A DNA stretch of 64,000 bases from the NCBI RefSeq assembly GCF_000423405.1, contig NZ_AUHX01000006.1:124001-188000 (forward strand), given 5' to 3'. The position numbers and the translations under genes are program-made. Source of the DNA: Mesonia mobilis DSM 19841 (GTDB lineage Bacteria > Bacteroidota > Bacteroidia > Flavobacteriales > Flavobacteriaceae). Positions 17,196-25,412 of this stretch are shown here, piece by piece (the stretch's first letter is position 1; each line of letters starts with the position of its first letter). The notes beneath the pieces were generated by a model. It had not been told where the DNA came from. It saw only the letters and a program-made list of their open reading frames with translations, and did no database searches.

Positions 17196-18515
17196 GTGCT
17201 TAATAAGTGGTTATTTCAGCGGGTAGATAATAGTTCTTTAATAGTATTTAGAATATGCTTTGGTTTTCTAATTACGCTTGAAGCTTGGGGAGCAATTTTC
17301 ACCGGCTGGATTCGCAGAACACTCATCGAGCCTCAATTTACATTCAACTTTATTGGGTTCGATTTCCTGCAACCACTTCCGGGAAACGGAATGTATTTTT
17401 ATTACGGTCTTATGGGACTGTTGGGTGTTTTTGTCATGATCGGCTATAAATATAAATGGAGCATTTCGGGTTATACCTTAATGTGGACGTGCGTTTATTT
17501 AATGCAAAAGTCTAGTTACAATAACCATTATTACCTGCTCATTCTTATCTTAATATTTATGTTGATTGTTCCGGCAAATACTTACGCGTCGGTCGATGTA
17601 AAACTCAACCCCAAGCTCAAACAAATCTCGATGCCGCGTTGGGTGGTGTTGTTTATCGTTTTTCAGTTATGGATTGTTTATACCTACGCTTCCGTCGCTA
17701 AACTTTATCCCGATTGGTTAAGCGGTGAAGTGCCGGCAATGCTCATGAAAGGCAAAAAAGATTATTGGTTGGTTGGTGAAATTCTTCAGCAAAAATGGAC
17801 GCATTATGTGATTTTATATTTCGGAATTTTATTCGACTTACTTATCGTTCCGTTATTGTTGTATCGAAAAACCAGACTCCCGATGTTTTGTCTGGCAATA
17901 TTCTTTCATTTATTCAATAGTTATGTTTTCAGAATAGGCATTTTCCCGTATCTGTCGTTGGCATTTTGTTTATTTTTCTTTTCTGCGGAATTGGTGCATC
18001 GACGTTTTCTATATAAAAAACCATTCTACGATCAAGCAGAAGTCATCGTCCCGGAACATCGTAATTTATTGATCGGAATATTTTGTGTTTGGTTTCCGCT
18101 TCAAATTTTAATCCCACTTCGTCATTGGGCAATTAAAGGCGATGTGTTGTGGACAGAAGAAGGCCACCGCATGAGTTGGCGAATGATGTTGCGCAGCAAA
18201 AGCGGACTCGCTTCTTACAAAATCGTTAATAAAACTACAGGTGAAGTGAACTACGTGAAAAAGGGAGATTACCTTACCCGAAAACAAATTAGACAAGCCA
18301 GTACAAAACCCGATGTAATTTGGCAATTCTCACAGCGTTTAAAAGAAATTTATGCTGAAAAAGGAGAAGAAATTGAAATTTACGTCAATGCTCGTGTAAG
18401 TGTAAACTACAAAGAGCGAAAACAGCTTATCGACCCAAAAGTAAATATGGCAGAAGCCGAGTGGGATTATTTCTTTCATAACGATTGGATTTTACTTCAC
18501 GAAGATGAAGATTAG
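17196..18515 (+). CDS. HTTM-domain integral membrane protein (vitamin-K-dependent gamma-carboxylase homologue)
   Basis: A 439-residue protein with about eight membrane segments in the first 270 residues and a soluble C-terminal part. It begins LNKWLFQRVDNSSLIVFRI followed by GFLITLEAWGAIFTGWIRR, the usual N-terminus of bacterial HTTM proteins related to vertebrate vitamin-K-dependent gamma-glutamyl carboxylase. The QKSSYNNHYYLLILILIFML region and FPYLSLAFCLFFFSAE also fit. The start is GTG at 17196, one base after the ribF stop; no nearer ATG preserves the conserved N-terminus. The bacterial substrate is unknown, and carboxylase activity should not be assumed. Confidence 0.88.
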   Translation: MLNKWLFQRVDNSSLIVFRICFGFLITLEAWGAIFTGWIRRTLIEPQFTFNFIGFDFLQPLPGNGMYFYYGLMGLLGVFVMIGYKYKWSISGYTLMWTCVYLMQKSSYNNHYYLLILILIFMLIVPANTYASVDVKLNPKLKQISMPRWVVLFIVFQLWIVYTYASVAKLYPDWLSGEVPAMLMKGKKDYWLVGEILQQKWTHYVILYFGILFDLLIVPLLLYRKTRLPMFCLAIFFHLFNSYVFRIGIFPYLSLAFCLFFFSAELVHRRFLYKKPFYDQAEVIVPEHRNLLIGIFCVWFPLQILIPLRHWAIKGDVLWTEEGHRMSWRMMLRSKSGLASYKIVNKTTGEVNYVKKGDYLTRKQIRQASTKPDVIWQFSQRLKEIYAEKGEEIEIYVNARVSVNYKERKQLIDPKVNMAEAEWDYFFHNDWILLHEDED

Positions 18516-18530
18516 TTACGCCGAAATAAT

Positions 18531-18538
18531 TAACTTTG
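18531..18538 (+). promoter_or_regulatory. Candidate -7 promoter element TAACTTTG of serS
   Basis: Exact TAnnTTTG match 31 bases before the serS ATG, predicting a 5' leader of about 25 bases. No -33 TTG is apparent. Confidence 0.5.
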
Positions 18539-18569
18539 AGCCTTTAATTAAACAGAAAAATTCAACCCA

Positions 18570-19841
18570 ATGTTACAAGTAGCTCACATTAGAGAAAACA
18601 AAGAGGTTTATGTACAAGCTTTAAAAAAGAGAAATTTTGAAGCAGAAAGTATTTTAGAGCAAGTAATTTCGTTAGACGAAGAACGTCGTTCAACTCAAAC
18701 CGAGTTAGACAATACGTTAGCAGAATCTAATAAACTTTCCAAAGAAATTGGGTTGTTGTTTAAATCGGGAGAGCACGAAAAAGCCAATAAGGTAAAAGAG
18801 CAAACCGGCGATTTAAAAGAAAAGTCGAAAGAATTAAGCGAAAAGTTGAATGCGGTTTCAGAACAATTAAATCAGCTTTTATACACCATTCCCAATATTC
18901 CGCACGAATCTGTTCCTGCTGGTAAAGATGAAGAAGATAATGAAGAGGTTTATAAAGAAGGGGACGTTCCTGTTTTAGCAGAAGGAAGTCTTCCGCATTG
19001 GGAATTGGCAAAAAAATATGACCTGATCGATTTTGAATTAGGAAACAAAATTACCGGAGCTGGTTTTCCTGTTTACAAAGGAAAAGGAGCCAGATTACAA
19101 CGCGCTTTAATCACTTACTTTTTAGATAAAAATATAGAAGCCGGTTATACCGAATATCAAGTGCCTTTAGTGGTAAATGAAGAATCTGGTTATGGTACTG
19201 GGCAATTACCCGATAAAGAAGGGCAAATGTATCACGTGCAAAACGATGATCTGTATTTAATCCCGACTTCAGAAGTGCCGCTTACCAATATGTTTAGAGG
19301 CGATTTATTAGAAGAAAAACAATTACCAATTAGTTGTACGGCTTTTACGCCTTGCTTTCGTAGAGAAGCAGGTTCTTACGGCGCGCACGTTCGTGGTTTA
19401 AACCGTTTACACCAATTTGATAAAGTTGAATTGGTAAACTTGGTAAAACCGGAAGATTCTTACGCCACTTTAGATAAAATGGTTGAGCACGTAAAAGATA
19501 TTTTAAAAGAATTAAAACTTCCTTATCGTGTGTTAAGACTTTGTGGTGGCGATCTAGGATTTACTTCAGCCTTAACTTTCGATTTTGAAGTATTTTCTAC
19601 CGCGCAAGATCGTTGGTTAGAAATTTCTTCAGTTTCAAATTTTGAAACCTTTCAGTCTAACCGACTAAAAGTACGTTACAAAAACAAAGAAGGAAAAAAA
19701 GAATTGGTGCACACCTTAAACGGAAGCTCATTAGCTTTACCTCGTGTAATGGCCGGTATTTTAGAGAATTACCAAACTGAAAAAGGGATAAAAGTTCCTG
19801 AAATTTTAGTGCCTTACACCGGTTTCGATATGATTAATTAG
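18570..19841 (+). CDS. serS: Seryl-tRNA synthetase
   Basis: A 423-residue class II synthetase that charges tRNA-Ser. The N-terminal ~110 residues form the long antiparallel coiled coil that contacts the tRNA variable arm (heptad-rich region from LEQVISLDEERR to AVSEQLNQLLYTIPNIPHESVP). Motif 2 is CFRREAGSYGAHVRGLNRLHQF and motif 3 is NGSSLALPRVMAGILENYQ. The length is normal and no anomaly is seen. The stop is followed after two bases by a dispersed repeat (19844-19900). Confidence 0.97.
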   Translation: MLQVAHIRENKEVYVQALKKRNFEAESILEQVISLDEERRSTQTELDNTLAESNKLSKEIGLLFKSGEHEKANKVKEQTGDLKEKSKELSEKLNAVSEQLNQLLYTIPNIPHESVPAGKDEEDNEEVYKEGDVPVLAEGSLPHWELAKKYDLIDFELGNKITGAGFPVYKGKGARLQRALITYFLDKNIEAGYTEYQVPLVVNEESGYGTGQLPDKEGQMYHVQNDDLYLIPTSEVPLTNMFRGDLLEEKQLPISCTAFTPCFRREAGSYGAHVRGLNRLHQFDKVELVNLVKPEDSYATLDKMVEHVKDILKELKLPYRVLRLCGGDLGFTSALTFDFEVFSTAQDRWLEISSVSNFETFQSNRLKVRYKNKEGKKELVHTLNGSSLALPRVMAGILENYQTEKGIKVPEILVPYTGFDMIN

Positions 19842-19843
19842 AA

Positions 19844-19900
19844 CTTTCCAAAAAGTTCCTTCCCTTACTAAGGGTAAGGTGCCGAAGGCGGAAGGGTTTT
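19844..19900. repeat. Dispersed repeat, copy A (left of the toxin-antitoxin cassette)
   Basis: This reads as CTTTCC, AAAAAGTTCCTTCCCTT, a short spacer, AAGGGTAAGG and then TGCCGAAGGCGGAAGGGTTTT. The first part forms a hairpin (CTTCCCTT/AAGGGTAAGG). It is a direct repeat of copy B at 20484-20538 with a few mismatches, and of a shorter copy C at 25323-25370. Confidence 0.85.
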
Positions 19901-19926
19901 AAAAGAAAAACAGTTGAAAATATAAA

Positions 19927-19969
19927 ATATAGCTAAAAGTACTTTTTTAAGTACTTTTAGCTATATTTG
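19927..19969 (+). promoter_or_regulatory. Operator palindrome and -7 element of yefM-yoeB
   Basis: A perfect inverted repeat with 18-base arms (ATATAGCTAAAAGTACTT at 19927-19944 and its complement at 19949-19966) around a TTTT centre. Each arm contains an AGTACT hexamer, 12 bases apart. The right arm overlaps a perfect -7 box, TATATTTG at 19962-19969, which ends four bases before the yefM ATG. Autorepression by YefM or YefM-YoeB at this site is expected from the family; E. coli YefM binds paired TGTACA-core palindromes. Confidence 0.82.
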
Positions 19970-19973
19970 TTTT

Positions 19974-20222
19974 ATGGAAACAGTAAATTATACAGACTTT
20001 CGTTCAAACCTTAAGCATTGGTTTGATAAGGTAATTAATGATGTTAGCGATATCATTATTAAAAGAAAAAACGGAAAAGACCTGGTGTTGATTTCTTTAG
20101 ATGAATACAATTCGCTTAAAGAAACCACTTATTTATTGACTGGAAAAAATAGAGATGTTTTACTAAAATCGATTCAAGAGTTAGAAGCAGAAAACGGTAT
20201 AGAAAAAGATTTAATTGAATAA
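19974..20222 (+). CDS. yefM: YefM/Phd-family antitoxin
   Basis: An 82-residue antitoxin. The N-terminal half (METVNYTDFRSNLKHWFDKV, then IIIKRKNGKDLVLISLDEYN) is the Phd/YefM DNA-binding and dimerisation fold. The C-terminal half (about 50-82; acidic, LLTGKNRDVLLKSIQELEAE) is the part that wraps and neutralises the toxin. The stop abuts the toxin ATG directly, so the two are translationally coupled. The gene lies under a large palindrome overlapping the promoter, as expected for conditional autorepression. The mRNA is probably leaderless. Confidence 0.95.
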   Translation: METVNYTDFRSNLKHWFDKVINDVSDIIIKRKNGKDLVLISLDEYNSLKETTYLLTGKNRDVLLKSIQELEAENGIEKDLIE

Positions 20223-20483
20223 ATGAAATTAATCTGGTCTAGCATATCTTGGGAAGATTACCTCTATTGGCAGAAAGTTGATAAAAAGATGGTTAAAAGA
20301 ATCAACCAGCTTATCAAAAGTGCAATGAGAACTCCATTTGAAGGAATAGGTAAACCGGAAGCTTTAAAAGGAGATTTACAAGGCTATTGGTCACGAAGAA
20401 TAACTTCAGAACATCGCTTGGTGTACAAACTTGAAGAAGATCAATTATTTATTGCTGCCTGTCGATATCACTACGGAAAATAG
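20223..20483 (+). CDS. yoeB: YoeB-family ribosome-dependent mRNA endoribonuclease toxin
   Basis: An 86-residue RelE-superfamily toxin that cuts mRNA at the ribosomal A site. All residues known to matter in E. coli YoeB are present at the same numbers: Glu46 (GKPE), Arg65 (SEHR), His83 and Tyr84 (CRYHY). The protein is strikingly like the enterobacterial one (starting MKLIWSSISWEDYLYWQ), with two extra residues, GK, after the C-terminal Tyr84, which is normally terminal. Strong similarity across phyla together with flanking repeats suggests horizontal acquisition. The start is fixed by contact with the yefM stop. Confidence 0.96.
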   Translation: MKLIWSSISWEDYLYWQKVDKKMVKRINQLIKSAMRTPFEGIGKPEALKGDLQGYWSRRITSEHRLVYKLEEDQLFIAACRYHYGK

Positions 20484-20538
20484 ACTTTCAAAACGTTCCT
20501 TCCCTTTCTAAGGGAAGGTGCCGAAGGCGGAAGGGTTC
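20484..20538. repeat. Dispersed repeat, copy B (right of the toxin-antitoxin cassette)
   Basis: It starts at the base after the yoeB stop and matches copy A over its whole length with only a few differences, including the hairpin CCTTCCCTT(TCT)AAGGGAAGG and the invariant TGCCGAAGGCGGAAGGGTT tail. Confidence 0.88.
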
Positions 20539-20571
20539 TAACTTCAAGTAGAAGGGTTTCAACTTCAAAAA
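20530..20571. repeat. Imperfect 21-bp tandem duplication
   Basis: Two consecutive 21-base units starting GAAGGGTT and containing AACTTCAA (20530-20550 and 20551-20571) agree at 17 positions. They extend the tail of repeat copy B. Confidence 0.6.
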
Positions 20572-20614
20572 GATAATTCCCTTTAAAAACAATAGATCAA
20601 AAACGCATTTTGCT

Positions 20615-20622
20615 TATCTTAG
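20615..20622 (+). promoter_or_regulatory. Near-consensus -7 element TATCTTAG of the TPR gene
   Basis: One mismatch to TAnnTTTG; it ends four bases before the start codon, the same spacing as at several other genes here. Confidence 0.35.
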
Positions 20623-20626
20623 CAAG

Positions 20627-22417
20627 ATGCGTTTTTTAATTACCCTACTTTTTATATTCGGCTTAAGCTTTTCAGCGTTTTCACAATCAGAGAAAATCGC
20701 TCAAAACTATTTTGATCAAGGAGAGTTTGAGAAAGCCAAATCGGTTTACGAAAAGTTGTACCAAAAAAGCAATGGTAGTTTGAGCTTTTTGCAAGGATTG
20801 GTAAAAAGTTTGCAAGAACTAGAACAATACGAAGAGGCAGAAAAATACCTGATCGATTTCAGCAAAAGAAATACGATCTACCCTAATTTGTTGGTCGAGA
20901 TCGGTTATAATTATCAGTTGCAAGATCAACAAGAGAAAGCCGAAGAATATTACCAGCAGGCTATCGATAAAATCGATAAAATTCCCAATTACGCTTACAC
21001 CGTTGGGCGCGCATTTCAGAATTACAATTTATTAGATGAAGCAGCGATTACTTACGAGAAAGGCTTAGAAAAACAACCTAATCCTAACTTTATCATCCAG
21101 CTGGCAAGAATTTATGGCGAACAAGGAAAGTTGGAAGAAATGTTTGGCACGTACCTCGACCTTATCAAACAAAAACCTGAATATTTCTACGCGGTAAACA
21201 GAAACTTTTCAGAATATATTACCGAAGATTCAGCAAATGAAGCCAATCAGGTGTTAAGAAAATTACTGCTGAAACGCATTCAGCAAGAACCCGACTTATT
21301 TTACAACCAGATGCTTAGTTGGTTGTTTACACAACAGCAAGAATATAAAAAAGCATTTATTCAGGAGAAAGCCATTTATCAACGTTCACCCGATAAAAAC
21401 CTGCGTAAAATTACCGAGTTGGCAGAAATCGCCAACGATAATGGCGAGCCGAAAACTGCCAAAGAAATTTTAAACTACACCATCGAAACCGCTGCGGTTG
21501 AAAGTCAGCGCTTAAAAGCATACGAGTTATTATTCGAAATTCAGATCGAGCATAGCGTAACTTCAGAAGAAAAAGTAGCGATCGATGCACGTTTTCAAGA
21601 AGTATTTCAGCAATACGGGAAACAACGAAATACGCTCGGTTTACAATTACAATACGCTAAATTTTTAGCTTTTGAAAAAAATGAAAATGAAGCCGCAAAA
21701 ACGATTTTAAGAAACGCACTCGAAGAACGCATTAACCGATTTGAAGAAGCGAGAACCAAAATGGTATTAGCCGATATTTTGGTGTTAGAAGAGCAATTTA
21801 ATCAGGCATTAATTTACTACAGTCAGGTGCAAAACTTGGTTCAAAATAACGAATTGGCGCAAGAAGCCACTTTTAAAGTTGCTAAAACCAGTTATTATAA
21901 AGGCGATTTTAAATGGGCGCAAACGCAACTAAAAGTTTTAAAAAGTGCCACGAGTCAACTAATTGCCAACGATGCGCTTCAGCTTAATTTATTAATTTCA
22001 GATAATTCTTTAGAAGATTCCACCCAAACGGCACTAAAATATTTTGCACGTGCCGATTTATATACTTTTCAGCATAAAAATGAAAAAGCCTTAGCGGTGT
22101 TAGATACGATTTTACTTCAGCATAAAGGAGAAAAAATTGAAGATGAAGCGCTGCTGAGAAAAGCACAACTTTTTGAAGAATTGGGTGAATATGAAAAAGC
22201 CGAAGAGAACTACCAGCAAATTATTCAGTATTACGCGCAAGATATTTTAGCAGACGATGCTTATTATTATTTAGCAGAACTCTATAGAAATCAGCTCGAC
22301 CAACCCGAAAAAGCCAAAGAGAACTATGAACAGATCATTTTTAATTTTGCCGATAGTATTTTCTTTGTCGAATCCCGAAAAAAATACCGCATATTACGTG
22401 GCGATCAACTAGAATAA
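20627..22417 (+). CDS. Exported tetratricopeptide-repeat protein
   Basis: A 596-residue protein with an N-terminal signal peptide (hydrophobic stretch about 3-18, ending AFSQ) followed almost entirely by helical TPR-like repeats. Clear units are YFDQGEFEKAKSVYEKLYQK near the N-terminus and YEKAEENYQQIIQYYAQDILADDA and YRNQLDQPEKAKENYEQII near the C-terminus. It probably acts in the periplasm or cell envelope as a scaffold. Its neighbours DUF4286 and rsmA follow on the same strand, a conserved flavobacterial order that gives no direct functional clue. The specific role is unknown. Confidence 0.85.
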   Translation: MRFLITLLFIFGLSFSAFSQSEKIAQNYFDQGEFEKAKSVYEKLYQKSNGSLSFLQGLVKSLQELEQYEEAEKYLIDFSKRNTIYPNLLVEIGYNYQLQDQQEKAEEYYQQAIDKIDKIPNYAYTVGRAFQNYNLLDEAAITYEKGLEKQPNPNFIIQLARIYGEQGKLEEMFGTYLDLIKQKPEYFYAVNRNFSEYITEDSANEANQVLRKLLLKRIQQEPDLFYNQMLSWLFTQQQEYKKAFIQEKAIYQRSPDKNLRKITELAEIANDNGEPKTAKEILNYTIETAAVESQRLKAYELLFEIQIEHSVTSEEKVAIDARFQEVFQQYGKQRNTLGLQLQYAKFLAFEKNENEAAKTILRNALEERINRFEEARTKMVLADILVLEEQFNQALIYYSQVQNLVQNNELAQEATFKVAKTSYYKGDFKWAQTQLKVLKSATSQLIANDALQLNLLISDNSLEDSTQTALKYFARADLYTFQHKNEKALAVLDTILLQHKGEKIEDEALLRKAQLFEELGEYEKAEENYQQIIQYYAQDILADDAYYYLAELYRNQLDQPEKAKENYEQIIFNFADSIFFVESRKKYRILRGDQLE

Positions 22418-22448
22418 TGCAATTTTGCAGCTTTAAAACTTTAAAGCG

Positions 22449-22757
22449 ATGATTATTTACAACGTTACCATAAATGTAAGTGAAGAGGTTCACGATGAGT
22501 GGCTTACTTGGATGAAGCAAGAACACATCCCGCAAATGCTCGATACCGGAAAATTTTTAAACGCTATGATGACCAAAGTTTTGGTGCAAGAACCAATGGG
22601 CGGCGTTACTTATTCGGTACAATATAAGGCAGAAAGCAAAGCGATGTTAGAACGCTACTATCAAGAAGATGCAGAAAATCTTAGAGCGCAATCGCAACGT
22701 TTTAAAGATAAAACCGTGTTTTTTAGAACCGAGTTAGAAGTAGTTTCTGAACAGTAA
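22449..22757 (+). CDS. DUF4286 family protein
   Basis: A 102-residue cytoplasmic protein beginning MIIYNVTINVSEEVHDEWL, with HIPQMLDTGKF and FRTELEVV at the end. This is the DUF4286 signature of a small ferredoxin-like alpha/beta fold common in Bacteroidota and usually encoded near rsmA. No catalytic residues are apparent and no function is established. It starts 31 bases after the TPR gene and is probably in its transcript. Confidence 0.88.
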   Translation: MIIYNVTINVSEEVHDEWLTWMKQEHIPQMLDTGKFLNAMMTKVLVQEPMGGVTYSVQYKAESKAMLERYYQEDAENLRAQSQRFKDKTVFFRTELEVVSEQ

Positions 22758-22792
22758 TTTTTTCAATGATTAGTTGATTGAAAGCTAAAATT

Positions 22793-22846
22793 TGTCAGTT
22801 CGAGTGATTTTGTGAAGCAAAGCGAAGCAAAATTATATCGAGAACC
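22793..22846. repeat. Palindromic intergenic repeat
   Basis: GTTCGAGTGATTTTG (22798-22812) and CAAAATTATATCGAGAAC (22828-22845) are near-complementary arms around a GAAGCAAAGCGAAG-type centre. This form of element is widespread in flavobacterial intergenic DNA as I recall it. Confidence 0.65.
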
Positions 22847-22930
22847 AAATTTCAACTTCAATCTCAATTCAAAGAAGTTTTAGATTTTTATTCGAAATCA
22901 GGATTCTGAAGTTAAAACACCTTCTAAAAA

Positions 22931-23791
22931 ATGAAGAAAAAATACTCCCATAAAAAACAAAAACCGTCTAAAAAGCATTACGCTCCAGATCCTGTAAAGG
23001 CTAAAAAACATTTAGGGCAACACTTTTTAAAAGATGAAGAAGTTGCCGAGCGAATTGGCGATACGCTAACCCTAAACGGTTATGAGAACGTGTTAGAAAT
23101 TGGTCCGGGAACGGGAGTACTCACTAAATACATCTTACAAAAAGGGAAAAATGTAATCGCCGCAGATCTAGATACCGAATCGATCGAGTACCTTAATCAG
23201 TCGTTCGCGTTAGATCATCCTTCAATTTCTACCAAGAATTTTCAGGTGATCGAAGCCGATTTTTTAAAGATGAATTTAGAAAAACTTTTTAATGGAGAAC
23301 CATTTGCCGTTACCGGTAATTTCCCTTACAATATTTCTTCTCAAATTGTTTTTAAAGCGATAGAGAATAAAGAATTAGTGCCGGAGTTTACCGGGATGTT
23401 CCAAAAAGAAGTGGCGCAACGCATTTGCGAAAAAGAAGGTAGCAAAACCTACGGAATTCTCTCGGTACTCACGCAAGCCTATTTCGATGCCGAATATTTA
23501 TTTACCGTCCCGCCGAGTGTTTTTAATCCGCCGCCAAAAGTAGATAGTGGTGTCTTACGCTTAATTAGAAAAGCAGATTTCAGCCTTCCTGTAGAAGAAA
23601 AATTATTCTTTAGAGTGGTGAAAACCGCATTTCAACAACGAAGAAAAACGTTAAGAAACAGTTTAAAAAGCTTCGACCTTAGTCCGCAATTAAAAGAAGA
23701 TAGTATCTTTGGCCAGCGACCCGAACAATTATCGGTCGACCAATTTTTAGAACTCACCCAAAAGATACAACACGATGCAGTTTCAGATTAG
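22931..23791 (+). CDS. rsmA: 16S rRNA (adenine(1518)-N(6)/adenine(1519)-N(6))-dimethyltransferase
   Basis: RsmA (KsgA) dimethylates two adjacent adenines in the 3'-terminal helix of 16S rRNA during small-subunit maturation. The 286-residue protein has a basic N-terminus (lysine-rich to about 30), then [11 protein letters not shown], the SAM-binding [14 protein letters not shown] and the catalytic [13 protein letters not shown] (motif IV, N-F/L-P-Y). The C-terminal helical domain includes [13 protein letters not shown]. The length fits. Its last 17 bases overlap the start of mgtE in another frame. Confidence 0.96.
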   Translation: MKKKYSHKKQKPSKKHYAPDPVKAKKHLGQHFLKDEEVAERIGDTLTLNGYENVLEIGPGTGVLTKYILQKGKNVIAADLDTESIEYLNQSFALDHPSISTKNFQVIEADFLKMNLEKLFNGEPFAVTGNFPYNISSQIVFKAIENKELVPEFTGMFQKEVAQRICEKEGSKTYGILSVLTQAYFDAEYLFTVPPSVFNPPPKVDSGVLRLIRKADFSLPVEEKLFFRVVKTAFQQRRKTLRNSLKSFDLSPQLKEDSIFGQRPEQLSVDQFLELTQKIQHDAVSD

Positions 23792-25127
23792 TCGGGAGTT
23801 TATAGAAAAAATAGAAAACCTTGTTGAAGATAAAAACAACAAGGAGCTATTGGTGCAATTTGAAAATATGCACCACGCCGATATTGCTGAAACTTTAGAA
23901 GAACTCTCCCTCGACGATGCTACTTACGTCATTAAATTGCTAGAAAGCGATAAGACGGCAGAAGTCTTGATGGAGCTCGATGAAGAAGACCGAGAAAAAG
24001 TCCTCAATAATCTTTCTGCTAAAGAAATTGCAGAAGAGATCGAAGAGATGGATACCGATGATGCTGCCGATATCGTTGGTGAACTTTCTCCAGAAATTAA
24101 AGAAATGGTCATCGCCAATATCGAAGACGAGCAACACGCCGACGATATTGTAGATCTTCTGCGTTACGACGAGAATTCTGCCGGAGGTTTAATGGCAAAA
24201 GAGCTCGTAAAAGTTAACGAGAATTGGAGTGTTACCGGTTGTATGAGCGAGATGCGTGATCAGGCAGAAAATGTGACGCGCGTACATTCTATTTACGTGG
24301 TCGATAATAAAAACCGATTAAAAGGCAGACTTTCGCTTAAAGATTTAATTACCGCACCAAGCACCGCGCAGATCAGCGATGTGTATATCAATAAAGTAGA
24401 TTATGTTTCCGTCGATACCAAAGGCGAAGAAGTGGCGCGTATAATGCAAAAATACGATCTAGAAGCCATTCCTGTCGTAAACGAAATGGGGAAATTAGTC
24501 GGTCGAATAACCATCGATGATATTGTCGATTTTATCCGTGAAGAAGCTGAAAAAGATTACCAAATGGCGGCCGGTATTTCTGAAGATGTCGAAGCAGACA
24601 GTAGCATCTGGCAACTCACCCGAGCGCGTTTACCTTGGTTAATTCTCGCACTTTTAGGAGGTTTTATAAGTGTAAATGTTTTAGAAACCTTCGATGGCGC
24701 GATGGAAAAACACGGAGCTTTATTCTTCTTCGTTCCCTTAATTGCTGCAATGGCAGGGAATGTAGGCGTGCAATCGTCTGCGATCGTGTTGCAAGGTTTG
24801 GCCAATAATTCGTTGCGAGGTTCTTTACTTAATCGTCTGATAAAAGAGGTTTTACTCAGTTTACTCAATGGTTTTGTGCTGGCGTTGTTGCTGGTTTTAG
24901 GCGGAGTTTTCTTGCTTAACTTAGATTTCGATTTCGGCTTGACCGTTGCCATTTCCCTGATTTCAGTAATTATTACCGCTTCGCTTATCGGTACGTTTGT
25001 GCCAATTATTTTAGACAAACAAGGCATAGATCCTGCGATGGCTACCGGACCGTTTATTACGACGAGTAACGATATTTGCGGAATTCTTATTTACTTCAGT
25101 ATTGCCAAACTTATTCTTGGTTTTTAG
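23775..25127 (+). CDS. mgtE: Magnesium transporter MgtE
   Basis: A 450-residue Mg2+ channel/transporter. The N-terminal helical domain (about 1-125) contains repeated acidic stretches such as [22 protein letters not shown] pair (about 130-255) follows, with [17 protein letters not shown] and [14 protein letters not shown], then five membrane helices (about 280-450) with the pore signature [20 protein letters not shown]. Cytosolic domains bind Mg2+ and close the pore in this family. The start ATG lies inside the end of rsmA (17-base overlap), and the N-terminus read from it fits flavobacterial MgtE, so the overlap looks real and suggests coupled translation. Confidence 0.95.
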   Translation: MQFQISREFIEKIENLVEDKNNKELLVQFENMHHADIAETLEELSLDDATYVIKLLESDKTAEVLMELDEEDREKVLNNLSAKEIAEEIEEMDTDDAADIVGELSPEIKEMVIANIEDEQHADDIVDLLRYDENSAGGLMAKELVKVNENWSVTGCMSEMRDQAENVTRVHSIYVVDNKNRLKGRLSLKDLITAPSTAQISDVYINKVDYVSVDTKGEEVARIMQKYDLEAIPVVNEMGKLVGRITIDDIVDFIREEAEKDYQMAAGISEDVEADSSIWQLTRARLPWLILALLGGFISVNVLETFDGAMEKHGALFFFVPLIAAMAGNVGVQSSAIVLQGLANNSLRGSLLNRLIKEVLLSLLNGFVLALLLVLGGVFLLNLDFDFGLTVAISLISVIITASLIGTFVPIILDKQGIDPAMATGPFITTSNDICGILIYFSIAKLILGF

Positions 25128-25137
25128 AAAATTCATT

Positions 25138-25243
25138 TGGGCGTGACCCTATCGGGTCGGGCTATCCGTTATATCTTTTTTGTTGTCATGCTGAGCTTGT
25201 CGAAGCACAACAAAAAAGGATGCCACTACTATCCCTCACGCAA
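25138..25243. repeat. Composite intergenic repeat with a nested hairpin element
   Basis: The outer parts GGGCGTGACC...GGTCGGGCTATCCGTTATATC and AAAAAAGGATGCC...TATCCCTCACGC form one element. GTCATGCTGAGCTTGTCGAAGCAC (25186-25209), a member of another repeat family, sits inside it. Both types recur in flavobacterial genomes as I recall; the nesting is seen directly. Confidence 0.6.
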
Positions 25244-25285
25244 AAGAAATCGATTATATTGTGATTTATAAATAGAATTACCATC

Positions 25286-25314
25286 GTTATGCTGAGTTTA
25301 TTTCAGCAGCTCAT
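25286..25314. repeat. TGCTGA...TCAGCA hairpin repeat
   Basis: GTTATGCTGAGTTTATTTCAGCAGC belongs to the same short palindromic family as copies near 25190, 25892 and 31824. Confidence 0.6.
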
Positions 25315-25322
25315 TTTAAGAT

Positions 25323-25370
25323 AAAGTTTCCTCTCATTCTAAAGGAAGGTGCCGAAGGCGGAAGGGTTTA
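25323..25370. repeat. Dispersed repeat, copy C
   Basis: Related to copies A and B around the toxin-antitoxin genes. The left half is divergent (TTTCCTCTCATTCTAAAGGAAGG) but the 19-base tail TGCCGAAGGCGGAAGGGTT is identical. Confidence 0.8.
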
Positions 25371-25386
25371 TTATTCAAAATATTCC

Positions 25387-25394
25387 TACATTTG
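25387..25394 (+). promoter_or_regulatory. Candidate -7 promoter element TACATTTG of the thioesterase gene
   Basis: Exact TAnnTTTG match. It overlaps a possible TTG start at 25392, which makes the ATG at 25413 the better start. Confidence 0.5.
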
Positions 25395-25412
25395 AAGAAA
25401 AGCAAAAGAAGA

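Noticed and set aside
24557-25027. 156-codon minus-strand open frame opposite mgtE
   Set aside because: It lies entirely within the well-supported MgtE membrane region, has Ser/Lys/Pro-rich composition typical of an antisense frame, and matches no family.
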